A stretch of DNA of 64,000 bases from Favolaschia claudopus (lineage: Eukaryota > Basidiomycota > Agaricomycetes > Agaricales > Mycenaceae), in assembly GCA_037176885.1 (NCBI GenBank), contig JAWWNJ010000101.1:620001-684000 (forward strand). Direction: 5' to 3'. How positions within the stretch are numbered: the stretch's first letter is position 1; the number at the start of each line of letters is the position of its first letter. Below, one piece after another: positions 1 through 10,175 of the stretch. Under the pieces are notes generated by a model, which was given only the letters and a program-made list of their open reading frames with translations, was not told the origin of the DNA and did not search any database. A program made the translations under genes and the position numbers.

Positions 1-151
1 GGCTTATCTCTGCTGAATGCTCATTCAGTGGTCGTCTCAAATTTAATGGAGGTATATTTAAAATGCATAGTAAGCAGAATAAGGCATGTATGTATTCATA
101 GAAGATGAACAACGAAGCAAGGAAACAATGCATCACGAATGTATTCCGTGC

Positions 152-832
152 TCATCCAATGTTCATCTGCCAAGTCTCAATGGAATTAGGCGAAGGTGAG
201 ATTCCGAGAAATTTGTTGAACCCAACCAAAAAATCCACTCTCTTTACCCCACCGTGTTTCTCCTCGCGATACCCCCGCCTCCCACGCAACCGCTCATATC
301 GTGCTCGATAACACTCTGACACCTGCCGCATAAGCCGCCGCGACCCCAAAGCGTTAAACTCAGCCTGAGTGACATTCACCCGCAGCGCATTGTACACCGC
401 CTGGAAAACATCGTTGACGGTGACGTGCCGCCCGTTGGAGGCGGTTACGACGATGGACCAGGGGAGGTGTGGCGTGACGAGGGAGATGCACGGCTGCGGC
501 GGGTATACGGCGGATTCGTGGAATCCCGCCGTCGAGAGACGAGGGTGGTGCGTGTAGATGGATGATGGTGGGATTGAGACGTCGAAATTGAGAACGGGCG
601 AGTTGGAGAAGGTGAGGAGCGGATGAGCGCGGGACTGGCGCTTCGGACGGTGGGTTGCGTATTGGAGCGGGTAAGGGGTAGGTCCCGGAAGGCTCGCGTA
701 GCTGTAAGCTGGTGGAGTGACGGGACCCGATGAAGAGGCTGCGGACGAGGAGGAAGCCTCCATGAGAGGCGGGAGATTGGGAGGAGGAGAGTGGAATGTA
801 TTCGTGGAGGCGAAGCGGACGCGAGCTGGCAT
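152..832 (-). CDS. DUF6699-type hypothetical protein, copy 1
   Basis: Single-exon reading frame of about 226 residues. I chose the ATG at 832 because the protein then begins like its neighbour paralogue (MPARVRFASTNTFHSP here, MTKTVHFSTTNTLYSP there); codons further upstream are not ATG-led. The N-terminal third is Ser/Pro-rich and probably disordered. The C-terminal half holds the conserved block of DUF6699, a basidiomycete family of unknown function: a PWSIVV strand, a VTVNDVFQAVYNALR helix and a terminal GVKRVDFLVGFNKFLGIS segment. No catalytic motif, signal peptide or membrane segment is visible. The paralogue lies 1.5 kb upstream on the same strand, so the pair probably arose by local duplication. 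Family assignment is from recognised motifs; the role is unknown. Confidence 0.75.
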   Translation of the reverse strand: MPARVRFASTNTFHSPPPNLPPLMEASSSSAASSSGPVTPPAYSYASLPGPTPYPLQYATHRPKRQSRAHPLLTFSNSPVLNFDVSIPPSSIYTHHPRLSTAGFHESAVYPPQPCISLVTPHLPWSIVVTASNGRHVTVNDVFQAVYNALRVNVTQAEFNALGSRRLMRQVSECYRARYERLRGRRGYREEKHGGVKRVDFLVGFNKFLGISPSPNSIETWQMNIG

Positions 833-2372
833 TTCTGAACCTGTATGCTTGTTCTTGAGAATTTCAGATGGTGGTTGAAGTTGAGGAGCTTGCGAACCCA
901 CGAAGGATTTTATGCCACCTCGAATACAAGCCATGATTCCAAAATTATGCATGCTTGGCGCATGCGTAGCAGCAGGAAAATAAAAATACCTCGCAATCAA
1001 ACCTTTATCGGCAATGAGACGGGGGCGGACAACAGCACTCTGCTTCGTCTCTACAGCTTCTTGAAATTGTCGCCTTCGTTCCGTTACGTCTATTTCAATA
1101 CTTACCCATTTCGAATAGTCTGACGTACAATAGAGAACGCACGGTCAACGACAATATAAAGAGTGTGGGACGATGACACGCACCGCACGGTTAATCCCCC
1201 AGTCAATCTGACTCGATGACTTTGACGCTCGCACATCACAACCAATTCAAGCGCGCGCGTATTGCTATTGGGCTGCAAGGAGGGCGAAAATAAATTGATT
1301 TGGGTCTCCATCATATCAAGCCTCGTTGAAAGCGACACAATCAAGGTGGAGGTAGTCTGTTTATCTCAGAAGTCCGGATGAGAAAAACGTGCAGTACCCA
1401 CCGACGCCCCAACACAGTGCTCTCCGCAGTTGATGTCAGCAAATAAACAGATGCAAGGCTCGAAATACCACTCCTTTGACTACGACGCCCGCAATTACTC
1501 CGAATAGATACAATGTAAAGTGCGCTGGGTTCCACAATACCTTTTGGAGATGGAATCCAGCGTCTAGTTGGAGTGGCGTAATTGGAACGAAGCCAAGACC
1601 CAATCAGGAATGGAGGTTCTAAATCTGGATGCGAGCCTCGTGGTGAAGCAGACGTTCGGAAATCTTCGGAGTGACTGTTTCTACAGCGCTAGAGCAACGG
1701 TGGTTGACGTGAGGATTCGTATCAGTGCGGGGTGGGGGAAAGCGGGGAGAACAACAACAACTTACTAAGATTTGCCGCGCATCGACATGTGGAACGATTG
1801 CTTGGACCGCCATGGTGCTGTGTACCTGTAAGCCTAAGGGCAGAGGGCTATCTGAACACCGTGTGAGACTGTGAGTGTCGGGTAGACAGACCAAATAAGT
1901 AAATCGCCCAAAAATGGAGGGATTGACAGGAAATGATCCACACCGAACAATGTGGCGTGCTGTTCAGATACGCTGCATCCAATCCCGCATTTTCCAACAG
2001 GAGTCGGCAGAGTCACGAAAGACGATAACGCGAGGCTCGAGTTGCAGCGACCAACCAACCCATTAACAGAAACGTTCCAATTAATACAGGTTTTATATGT
2101 GCGTGGTACAGTGGTAGTACATTTTTGAGATTCGTAATTTTGATTGAGTACAGCAGAGTGGGAGACGATTAGCTGGGAACCAGATAGCAAATTAGCAAGC
2201 AAGCAGAGAGCCGTATGATAACAGAGTCAAGGAAGAGAAAACAAAGAAGGAGAAGAGAAACGGCACGCATCTATACTGGACTTCAGGGCGCAAATCACGT
2301 CCGTGAAATCCATCTAGTTTTCGGATACAATCTTCCTTTTCGTGAACTTTTCTCTCCCGTCCCACAGGGAAT
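833..2372. other. Intergenic region, no gene recognised
   Basis: About 1.5 kb between the two DUF6699 genes. Open frames here are short, lack good ATG context and have no recognisable domain. It must contain the promoter of the gene ending at 152 and the 3' region of the gene ending at 2373. Confidence 0.6.
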
Positions 2373-3179
2373 TCACACCATATTCAGCGACCATACATTA
2401 TGCGTGCTTCCCACCAACGGCCCCGAAAGCCCCATGAACCTCGTCCTCCCTTCCAGGAAATCCACCCACTTAACGCCCCGTTCCGCCTCCGTCTTCCTCC
2501 CTGGCTCGTCCACTCCGACGAGCGCAAGCCCCGCCACGCGCTTAAAATACGCCGTGTCAACGGCACCGCGGCGTTCCGCCGGCAACACGTCGTATTCTGC
2601 CCTCCGGATCCCGGTGTGCAACTGTGTGTGTAGGGAAGCGAGAACGTCCAGGACGGAGACGAATGGTGTTGTTGGGTGGGGAGGGGTGATCTGCATTGCG
2701 TGGGAGAGGTGCGGGGAGGTGAGGGTGAGGGTTGGTGTGGGGGGTAATGTCGCGGGGCTGAGGAAGGCGGGAGTTATACGAGGAGTGAGGACGGCGAGGG
2801 GGTGTGCGAGGTCGAAGATGAGGTTTGGCGGCGCGTGTGGGGTGAAAGAGAGCAAGGAGTGGATGTGAATTGGGGAGGGTAGGGGAACAGCTAGGGAGGT
2901 GGGACGCGGCGATGCGAATGCGGCGTATTCGACGTCCGAGGGCCAAACGCTATAGACAATGGGCGCCGGTGGAGCGAATGCGCCGTCGGAGACGAGGAGC
3001 GGTTCCTCTTGGACGTCTTTCGTGGCAGCATCTTTCGTCGGTGGTGATTCCGGCTGTGTGGGAAATGTGGCGGCGGATGGGGACGGTGGGAGAGAGGAGG
3101 TGGAGGCGCCGGGGGATGGCGTCCACGGAAGGGGCGAGTACAGGGTGTTGGTAGTGGAGAAATGGACGGTCTTGGTCAT
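2373..3179 (-). CDS. DUF6699-type hypothetical protein, copy 2
   Basis: Uninterrupted frame of 268 residues starting at the ATG at 3179. The first ~110 residues are rich in Pro, Ser and Ala. The C-terminal ~140 residues contain the DUF6699 core: HLSHAMQITPPHP leading into FVSVLDVLASLHTQL, then a Tyr/Arg-rich stretch and GVKWVDFLEGRTRFMGLSG, ending with NVWSLNMV. These blocks align one to one with the copy ending at 152, although the proteins are clearly diverged, so the duplication is old. No catalytic residues or targeting signals can be seen. Function is unknown; members of this family are common, often in several copies, in mushroom genomes. Confidence 0.8.
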   Translation of the reverse strand: MTKTVHFSTTNTLYSPLPWTPSPGASTSSLPPSPSAATFPTQPESPPTKDAATKDVQEEPLLVSDGAFAPPAPIVYSVWPSDVEYAAFASPRPTSLAVPLPSPIHIHSLLSFTPHAPPNLIFDLAHPLAVLTPRITPAFLSPATLPPTPTLTLTSPHLSHAMQITPPHPTTPFVSVLDVLASLHTQLHTGIRRAEYDVLPAERRGAVDTAYFKRVAGLALVGVDEPGRKTEAERGVKWVDFLEGRTRFMGLSGPLVGSTHNVWSLNMV

Positions 3180-4246
3180 GGTGGTGGTCTGAGACGAAGC
3201 GACGCGTGGGCGAGACGGTATAAGTAAATCGAAGAAGACGAGCCCGGCACATCACTTACGGGAGCAAGCGCCGACCAAAAATACCAAAAGTGTTAGACGT
3301 ATCACTAAGGCATCCCTTGATCCATTCGGCGTGTCGACGGAGACAGGCTGCGTCCGGTGAACAAAGTTCAGGACGGGAATAGCCAGTCAGATATGTTGAA
3401 AAAACACCGGCTTGAAGGCATATATTGCAATTCAAGCTGAATATTTTGCGTGAGGAAGCAAGAGTCGGTGACTGGCAGGGTAGCGGGCGTTGTTGCTATG
3501 AGCCCTCGGATCACCCAGAGGGTTGCCTTAACATAGCTTGTTGATGCATCTCTGTGCGACAGGATGAACCGCATTGAGACATATTGAGCCAGATTCGCGT
3601 GAATAGCCTTGGATGACGAGACAGCCTCAGACAGACGTCTCAGATTGACCGAGGGGCTAGTCAGATGTGGACAAGGCGTTAGTGATGAGTTTTCGTCTTC
3701 AAACGTTGAAGCCGTTGACACTGAAGCTGGGTTTTTTGAGCATGGGAGAGGAGCGCAGGAGGTGAGGTGTAACGCCGTCACAAATTGATCGCCCTGGGAG
3801 ATCTCCGTAACTCAACACGATCACGTGAGGATCAAAATTGCTTGACACCTTTTTGTTCACTTTATGATCCACGCACAGTGCAAGCTAGAACTGTGTAAAT
3901 CTTCCAACAGCCTCTAAAGACTCATTCTAACTTGCTCAAGCCTGGGTTCAACAAACGATTCGCTAGAAACTGGCAGCAGATGCGCCTCCACTGGAATTGG
4001 CAAGAAGGGTGTCAAGCAATTCCGGTAGACTCAAATTACAGGCATTGAAAGTAACGAAAATCATGATCAAGTGAACAATTACTCGTCGTCGAGCATGTTG
4101 CCAAAGAAGTTTCAACGCTCAGCCGGGATAATATGATGAAACCGTCCTGAACCTAAAATGAAGAACGATAATGAAAATTCAACACTGCTTACCGTGGGAG
4201 GAGAAAATCTCAGAATTCAAGGCAAACTGAAACCCAAATTGACAAG
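3180..4246. other. Intergenic region upstream of the tRNA-like array
   Basis: Holds the promoter side of the DUF6699 gene starting at 3179. A 137-codon minus-strand frame at 3368-3781 begins with a non-ATG codon and shows no domain, so I do not call it a gene. Confidence 0.55.
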
Positions 4247-4277
4247 AAAAAAAAAGGATCATTATATGCTCGACCAT

Positions 4278-4365
4278 AACCTGCCCCGAATCGAACGGGT
4301 CTCTGGAATGTCTGTAAGCTTCGAGCTAAATAACGAGTCCCAGATGCGCGCCAGCGCTACAGGTT
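4278..4365 (-). ncRNA. tRNA-like Pol III unit 1
   Basis: Acceptor-like stem AACCTGT/GCAGGTT. Short D-arm GCGC-TGGC-GCGC. Anticodon-type stem TCTGG/CCAGA enclosing an enlarged loop. T-arm with CCCG-TTCGATT-CGGG. A run of nine T (minus strand, 4247-4255) follows the 3' end by 22 bases. Relative to the other family members both halves of the D-stem and the anticodon stem have changed together, which keeps pairing. Confidence 0.7.
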
Positions 4366-4623
4366 ATTTGAAGAGGGAAACATCTTGGGATATATCGAGC
4401 CAACCGACGAACTTGAGATCCTAGCTTGCCCTAGGTCTGGTTGAATCAAAGCAATATTGAGTGTGGAAATGCGGGCTGTGACTTCTGGTGAACCTTGATC
4501 CACCGAAGCGAGACGACTTGGGTTTGTTGTTTGTGTACACATTGCTGCAAAATAAATGATCTATCTCGTTTTGATTATACCCACCGCTCAACGGCCAAAA
4601 AAGCACAGGAAATCACAAACTAG

Positions 4624-4717
4624 GACTGGCACCCGAATCGAACGGGTTCTTCGAGGCTTGAAAAGACGATCGACAAGCACTCTTTTGAAATCGGGAACAC
4701 ACCAGTGCCACAACTTG
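4624..4717 (-). ncRNA. tRNA-like Pol III unit 2 (degenerate)
   Basis: Perfect T-arm ACCCG-TTCGATT-CGGGT, D-arm GCAC-TGGT-GTGT, and six T on the minus strand at 4597-4602, 21 bases beyond the 3' end. The acceptor-like stem is mostly lost, so the 5' boundary is approximate. Confidence 0.5.
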
Positions 4718-4949
4718 GGCTGCGTCGGAGTGGGGACTTAACAAGGACAACATAGCAAGCAAGAAATGATACCTTGTTCGGTGTCGCCGGAATGTTGTTC
4801 GGAGAGGAGGTAACCGGTGATCACGAGAATTCAACACCACTGTAAGCAGAGAGAAGTCTACGACATTTGACAGTGAGGAAGTCGTCGCAGATTAGCACAG
4901 ACCACTGAAAGTCTTAGAATTCATAGTAAAAACAAAATCTTCACGCCAT

Positions 4950-5036
4950 TGCCTGCGCCCGAATCGAACGAGCTTCCGCCTAATCATTTGGCAACGCATT
5001 CGAACGAATTGCAGAGACACACCGGTGCTACAGGTC
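4950..5036 (-). ncRNA. tRNA-like Pol III unit 3
   Basis: D-arm GCAC-CGGT-GTGT, anticodon-type stem TCTGC/GCGGA around an enlarged loop, T-arm GCTCG-TTCGATT-CGGGC, partial acceptor-like stem around ACCTGT/GCAGG. Five T on the minus strand at 4928-4932, 17 bases downstream. Confidence 0.6.
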
Positions 5037-5681
5037 ATCGTTTTTCGGCAGAACAAAGCATTACCTACTAGTAGGTATTCAATTGTGTGCTGGATACCCA
5101 CGGGCGTTCAAAATTCGCAGTAAGTGACCGAAAATTGATCTAGATTATGGCGCTGGGGCTCGCATCGTGCTTGATTTCGCCGATTATATCTCGCCGCACA
5201 TAAGGCCGACTGCTCGTCCGTGTACAACGGCGCGAGGCGCCGGTAAGCGTCGCGGTCGGCGGTCGCTGTTGGGAAGATGGAAGATGTACGGATCATGATG
5301 CCGCGGTCGGTATCCCACGATCACATGCGACAGAGTTGAAATCTTGAGCACGAACCTACCCAAATCTCATTCCGCTGCAGGTCATAAAATCGACTATGAA
5401 ATTACAGAATGCGAGTATACTACCACGGTCGCGCGTCGAGTCTCGACTCCCTATCTGTAACCCTCGAAACGCTGATTCCCGACAATCGCGGGATCCACAC
5501 TCCGAAATTCAACCGTGGGAACTAACACGTTGTTGAACTATGGAATTGACTCGCTTCGAGAAGAACGTTGAGGAATTCAAACCTTCGATACTTAGCTCAA
5601 AATTGAGTTGGTGACAAAGGAAAATTGAGCTGGCGACGAAGGAAAATAGAACAAAAATGTAACATCACTGTCCCGTTCAAG

Positions 5682-5774
5682 CACCCTCACCCGAATCGAA
5701 CGGGAGACCGAACCGTGCGATATTTGATTGTGGTTTCTGTATGGAGTACGCTGGGCGCACCAACGCGATGGGCT
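5682..5774 (-). ncRNA. tRNA-like Pol III unit 4
   Basis: Member of the second subfamily. D-arm GCGT-TGGT-GCGC, B-box loop TTCGATT within a CCCG/CGGG stem, weak acceptor-like stem AGCCCAT/GAGGGTG. Five T on the minus strand at 5653-5657, 24 bases downstream. Confidence 0.55.
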
Positions 5775-5937
5775 GTTGAAGAACAAAGTCCCAGCACCTA
5801 ACAACGAGAATACCTAATGGAATTTTGAGACAGCCAAACTATATACGGTCATTCGGTCGTCCACTTACTTGTCCTTTCATAAATCTTGAACTCGATGAAT
5901 AAGGAAGACGAAAAAGAAACGCTCATTGCCGAATTAG

Positions 5938-6040
5938 AACCCGCTCCCGGATCGAACGAGAGACCAAGCCGGGTCGTAACGGTGCAATTATTTGTTATTC
6001 CCTTTGGTGGAGTGCGGATGGTGTGCCAACACAACGGGTG
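5938..6040 (-). ncRNA. tRNA-like Pol III unit 5
   Basis: Second subfamily. Acceptor-like stem CACCCGT/GCGGGTT (one mismatch, one wobble), D-arm GTGT-TGGC-ACAC, T-arm loop TTCGATC inside a six-pair stem. Five T on the minus strand at 5911-5915, 22 bases downstream. It carries one of the longest anticodon-loop inserts of the set. Confidence 0.6.
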
Positions 6041-6174
6041 GTCGGAGATGCAGAGAGCACTGATGTAGGTACCCAGCTTTTCCTTGTGATTATCCGCAAC
6101 GGGCTAGAACTGGTCCTTGGAAGATTAATGATACCCTGATAGAAGAAAAAATAGCCAAATCATGCCCATGCCAG

Positions 6175-6264
6175 AACCCGTCCCCGAATCGAACAGGAGA
6201 CCAGGACGCGTGCATATTCGATAGCTCGTAATGAAGTGCGGCCGGCGTACCAACGCGACGGGTT
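6175..6264 (-). ncRNA. tRNA-like Pol III unit 6
   Basis: Second subfamily with a perfect seven-pair acceptor-like stem AACCCGT/ACGGGTT. D-arm GCGT-TGGT-ACGC, anticodon-type stem GGCCGC/GCGTCC with one mismatch, T-arm TCCTG-TTCGATT-CGGGG (two wobble pairs). Six T on the minus strand at 6146-6151, 23 bases downstream. Confidence 0.68.
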
Positions 6265-6413
6265 GTTGAACTCTTACTGCTGGTTGGCCTAAGTAGACAG
6301 GGAATGCCTGGCTCTCAGTCGTCTACGAACCGCTGGTTTGTTTCTTGGATTACTCTAAACTCGATGAAAGGAATAAACAAGAAGAAAAAAAGCACAGCAC
6401 CGTGACATGTTAG

Positions 6414-6506
6414 AACCCGTCTCCGAATCGAACAGGAGACCAAGCCGTTTCATGATCTTCCAAAAGCGCCTAATGAAGTACGGCGGGCGTACCAACGAAA
6501 CGGGTT
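6414..6506 (-). ncRNA. tRNA-like Pol III unit 7
   Basis: Second subfamily with a perfect seven-pair acceptor-like stem AACCCGT/ACGGGTT, D-arm CGT-TGGT-ACG, anticodon-type stem GCCGT/ACGGC, and B-box loop TTCGATT. Seven T on the minus strand at 6385-6391, 22 bases downstream. Confidence 0.68.
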
Positions 6507-6831
6507 GTTGGAGATTGAAGCGACGGTTAGTAATAATTAGATCAGCATAAGTAGAGCGGGAATGCATTTGCCTACTGTCCTCTTCTAAGACTATGTCCTT
6601 TACAGTAATTATCCTCCTCTCAAGCCTACCCATCCACTGACGAGAACCGAGTTGAACCCAACTTTGCTTGCCAACTACTACCTAGGTAACTGGTTCGAGA
6701 AGAGCTAAATTATAACATCGCTCCCTCCCCGAAACCGAAAAGTTGAATACAAGCCATCCTTCACAGCGCCGACTTTCTCAAGTATTCAAATTTAGATTTG
6801 GATCGGCAGTAAGTAAGTATATCAGTATGCA

Positions 6832-6922
6832 GGCCTGTCGCACTGGCGTGCATCCGCTCTCACTTGGTTCGACTCGTCCATGTACAATCCTGCGGAACGA
6901 CCGTTCGATTCGGTCGCAGGCC
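6832..6922 (+). ncRNA. tRNA-like Pol III unit 8
   Basis: First subfamily, plus strand. Acceptor-like stem GGCCTGT/GCAGGCC, D-arm GCAC-TGGC-GTGC, anticodon-type stem TCCGC/GCGGA with a loop opening TCTCAC and enlarged by an insert, perfect T-arm GACCG-TTCGATT-CGGTC. Five T at 6946-6950, 23 bases downstream. Confidence 0.72.
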
Positions 6923-7145
6923 GTGTGTTGTTCTGAATCACTTTCTTTTTGATTTTATTTGCAGATTGTCTCTCAGGTAAGTAATCTATGAATGAGTTGC
7001 ACCGTATTCTCTGACAGCGTATACAAGCGCCTCACTGCTGCTCGCTCGAGTTTCTCGCCGAAAATCCAAGGCTGAACTTGATTCGGCATTTCGGGTTCAG
7101 GCTCGGGACCGGCTGTGAGTACATACTTATACATCTCAATATGTA

Positions 7146-7230
7146 GGCCTGTCGCACCGGTGTGCATCCGCTCTCACTAATGGGACACTTGAATATCCCG
7201 CGGAACGACCGTTCGATTCGGTCACAGGTC
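7146..7230 (+). ncRNA. tRNA-like Pol III unit 9
   Basis: Acceptor-like stem GGCCTGT/ACAGGTC (seven pairs with one wobble), D-arm GCAC-CGGT-GTGC, anticodon-type stem TCCGC/GCGGA, perfect T-arm GACCG-TTCGATT-CGGTC. Five T at 7261-7265, 30 bases downstream. Confidence 0.72.
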
Positions 7231-7518
7231 ATGCGATATTGGTAGTGGCTTGGCCCGTTCTTTTTATTATTATTCTGTTCGCAGATTGTTGCACCAGATT
7301 TCTGAACTGTTCCCTTCTCTCCGACGACGCATCTTTGATCTAATCTAATCCTTACACCATTTAGACTTTCTCTATCCAATTATCTCTGGTACGACTTCGC
7401 CCCGTCCTCCGAAACACAGACCCATCTACGTGTTGAATTTGAAGTCCTCCTTCTTCGCAGCCTCGGCGTTCTTCAATCGGAAGTTGACTATAACTGAATA
7501 TGAGTATACGAGTATGCT

Positions 7519-7604
7519 GGCCTGTCGCACTGGTGTGCATCCGCTCTCACTAGCTGGTCATGCGTATCATGACGCGGAACGACCGTTCGATTCGGGCACA
7601 GGCC
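7519..7604 (+). ncRNA. tRNA-like Pol III unit 10
   Basis: Perfect acceptor-like stem GGCCTGT/ACAGGCC, D-arm GCAC-TGGT-GTGC, anticodon-type stem TCCGC/GCGGA, T-arm GACCG-TTCGATT-CGGGC with one mismatch. Seven T at 7625-7631, 20 bases downstream. Confidence 0.72.
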
Positions 7605-7814
7605 ATAGGTTAGATCGAGTCTGATTTTTTTGGTTTTTCAACGAGTACGTCTGATTCTGGATTTTACCGAAACTTTTGCAGCTATTTCTATCTTTGTTGC
7701 GACTCCGCATCCTCAAACCCACCTACGTCTTGAAATTTGAATTCCAATTCCTTCTTCACAGCGCCGGCATTCTCAAATTAATCGAACTAGGTATCAATGC
7801 TGTATGTATATCAA

Positions 7815-7898
7815 GGCCCGTTGCACTGGAGTGCATCCGCTCTCGCTGGAGACCCTTGAAGCCTTACGCTGAATGACCGTTCGATTCGGGAACAGGCC
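7815..7898 (+). ncRNA. tRNA-like Pol III unit 11
   Basis: Acceptor-like stem GGCCCGT/ACAGGCC with one mismatch, D-arm GCAC-TGGA-GTGC, partly paired anticodon-type stem, T-arm GACCG-TTCGATT-CGGGA. Five T at 7919-7923, 20 bases downstream. Confidence 0.65.
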
Positions 7899-7923
7899 GT
7901 ATGATGCTTGCTGACTGGTTTTT

Positions 7924-8406
7924 ATATTTTGTTGGCAGATTGTCTGTCACCAAAACACAAACCTGCACTAATTTTTCACGAATCATTTGACAACGTACGC
8001 ATGGTGCCTGCTTGCATCTCCCACCCAGAGTTCATAAAGTTGAAACTGATTCGGCATTTCGTGCCGCTCGGGCATCAATCAAATCAATCATCAATTTCAG
8101 CCACACGGCGTTTTGCCTTTCTCCCTCCACCATCGTCGTCGCTCGGCCGCGATTGTGGTTATTCGCCTCTCGCGTGGCAGCTGCTTCTATCGATGAATTT
8201 ATCTGCAATTTATCTCGACGCCAGAGGCTTCTTCTCACTCTGTGAACGGTTGAATCCGTCAATGCGTCAAAAATTCAATTAGAAGCCGCCCAAATTAAAA
8301 ATTGAAGACTGGATGTCGATAGCCTATTCGCTCCCCGGAGGAACCTCGTCGAACCTCATCGAAGGAGAAGTAGAAGCGCACACAAACACGACACGCAGAT
8401 GGGAGG
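7924..8406. other. Intergenic region before the CsbD-like gene
   Basis: No gene recognised. It is the promoter-proximal region of the CsbD-like gene that starts at 8502. Confidence 0.5.
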
Positions 8407-8414
8407 TATATAAG
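8407..8414 (+). promoter_or_regulatory. TATA box of the CsbD-like gene
   Basis: TATATAAG about 88 bases upstream of the ATG at 8502, followed by a pyrimidine-rich leader as is usual for strongly expressed fungal genes. Confidence 0.55.
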
Positions 8415-8501
8415 GCGGGTGGTGGGCGGTTTGGAGGGGTCGTCTTTTGACTTTGACTTTTACTTGATCACCCTTACCACCACCACCGCGTATTCGAAAC
8501 G

Positions 8502-9893
8502 ATGTCTTCTTCTTCCAAGTGCGTCCCATTCTCTCCTCTCTGCTCTCGATCCTATGCCGCACCCAACTCCGCCCTTCTCCATTCTTGCTCCCTCTCGTAT
8601 AGAACTTAAGCGCTGACGAACGGATTTACAGCGCCCCCAGCCAGACCAACGGCAACATGACCAACCTCGTCGGGCAGGCGAAGGAGGGTTTCGGCAATGT
8701 CGTGGGGAGCGAGTCGATGCAGAACCAGGGGAAGACGGATCAGACTAAGGTGTGTAGCGTTGACCGATTTTTTCGATTTGTTTTCTTTCTTTCCCTTCGC
8801 TTTCACCCAACCCCGTTTCCCTTCACTTCACTTCCTCTCCGGCGTTTCCATATATACTTACTTACATCGACATCGCAGGGCACCGTCGAGCAAGTCTCCG
8901 CCCAGGTCCTCGACGCCGCCTCCGGCGCATACAACCAGGCCGCCGGTATCGTCACTGGCGTCATGGGGTCCGTTACCGGAGATGGGTCGCAGGAGGCCCA
9001 GGGTGCGTTGTTCCTCGCATCCCTTTTCCTTTTGCACTTGTTTCCACATTTCATTTGGTTCTTTTTCCCTCTCTTCCACTTTCCTGAACTCGCGAACGTC
9101 GAGTGGGTCGAATGCACGCGAACGGACGAGAGGTCTGTGTTCCGTTTCTCTTCCGTCCTTTCAAATTTCTATTCTACTCCTTCGACCCGCCTACCCCCAC
9201 GCGGTTCTCGTCTGTCGACGGCGTTCTTCCCACCACCTATGCCTGTCTCCTACCATCGTCCCTTCCCAGTGGGAAGTCAGGGCGACGCTGCATGCTGTCT
9301 CTCGCGTTCGACGTGACAGTTTGTGCTTTCCTCCTCGTCAACCTCGAGGCGGCGGCGGCGCGGGTGTTCGTCGTCGAGCGCAGTGTCCAGGATTCTCACT
9401 ATCTTTCATTTGCTTCTCTTTCTTGAAGCAATCGACCTCCGCCTCGTTCCTCCGCAAAGCCTGGTCCAATTTATCTTTGATTGTTGTTTCTTCTTCTTTC
9501 GTTTCTTCATTTCTCGTTCGCTCCTTCCACACTCTCCCCTGCGCACCCTTTCCCTCCCTCGCCCTTGTTCGTCCGTCATCGACGGAGGTTCTCCATTATC
9601 GACGGGGTTCTGGCCCAATCGTCTCGCCCGCAGATCAGGCACCTAACGGACGCTGCGACGTTTACTCACCTCAACCTCCTTTCTCTCCTCTCCTCTCCGC
9701 GTCCAGCCGTCCAGACATCTATTTTATCTCGATCTTCGGTGATTTCGTCGTTGTCTTTCCGGATGTTTTGCTCGCTCTTCTCTTCCTCGCCACCTCAATT
9801 CCTCCCGATTCCAAATAATCGTGCTTACTGTTACCTGTTACAGGCAAAGTCCAAGAGAAAGCCGGCGCCGCAAAGAAGGATATCAACACGTAG
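8502..9893 (+). CDS. CsbD-like / Hmp1-type small stress protein
   Basis: Four exons: 8502-8518, 8632-8749, 8879-9002 and 9844-9893, giving about 102 residues. All introns have GT...AG ends and the joined frame is free of stops. The protein is small, hydrophilic and has two related halves: TNLVGQAKEGFGNVVGSE followed by a second Lys/Gly-rich half ending GKVQEKAGAAKKDINT. This is the pattern of the CsbD-like family, annotated in basidiomycetes as mismatched base pair and cruciform DNA recognition protein (Ustilago Hmp1). Family knowledge suggests stress expression or DNA-structure binding; neither can be read from the sequence. A TATA box lies at 8407. The third intron is about 840 bases, more than ten times the usual length here, and is strongly pyrimidine-rich; open frames within it are not coding candidates I trust. 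Confidence 0.82.
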
Positions 9894-10062
9894 GCTTCCG
9901 TCGACCGCTGAGGTGAAGGGTTTCGAGCAGAGTGGACGTTGTAATAGAAATGAAGAAGTAGAGAAGTTTGTAATTCGAAGTAAAGCAATTGAAGTGAAGT
10001 GAACCATGTATGTTCGACGAGCGGGTTCGGAATCCGGTGTAAGAATCGTTCGTCAAGCAAGC
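9894..10062. other. 3' region of the CsbD-like gene
   Basis: Short AT-richer 3' region leading into the second block of tRNA-like units. Confidence 0.4.
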
Positions 10063-10090
10063 AAAAAAACCTTGGATAAGAGAATTTTAT

Positions 10091-10175
10091 GGCTTGTGCC
10101 CGAATCGAACGGGCGTTCCGCAGAATAATCATTGAAACAGGAAGCGTGAGCGGATGCGCACCAGTGCGACAGGCC
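10091..10175 (-). ncRNA. tRNA-like Pol III unit 12
   Basis: First subfamily, minus strand. Acceptor-like stem GGCCTGT/ACAAGCC (one mismatch), D-arm GCAC-TGGT-GCGC (one mismatch), perfect T-arm GCCCG-TTCGATT-CGGGC. Seven T on the minus strand at 10063-10069, 21 bases downstream. Confidence 0.68.

Noticed and set aside
2215..2868. 217-codon plus-strand frame
   Set aside because: Lies mostly opposite the DUF6699 gene at 2373-3179 and has the composition expected of its antisense shadow.
3368..3781. 137-codon minus-strand open frame
   Set aside because: Begins with a non-ATG codon, no domain, no splice context and biased only weakly; probably chance.
9103..9818. Long plus-strand frames inside the third intron of the CsbD-like gene
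   Set aside because: Ser/Phe/Leu/Pro-rich translations of a pyrimidine-rich intron, no domain, several overlapping frames.
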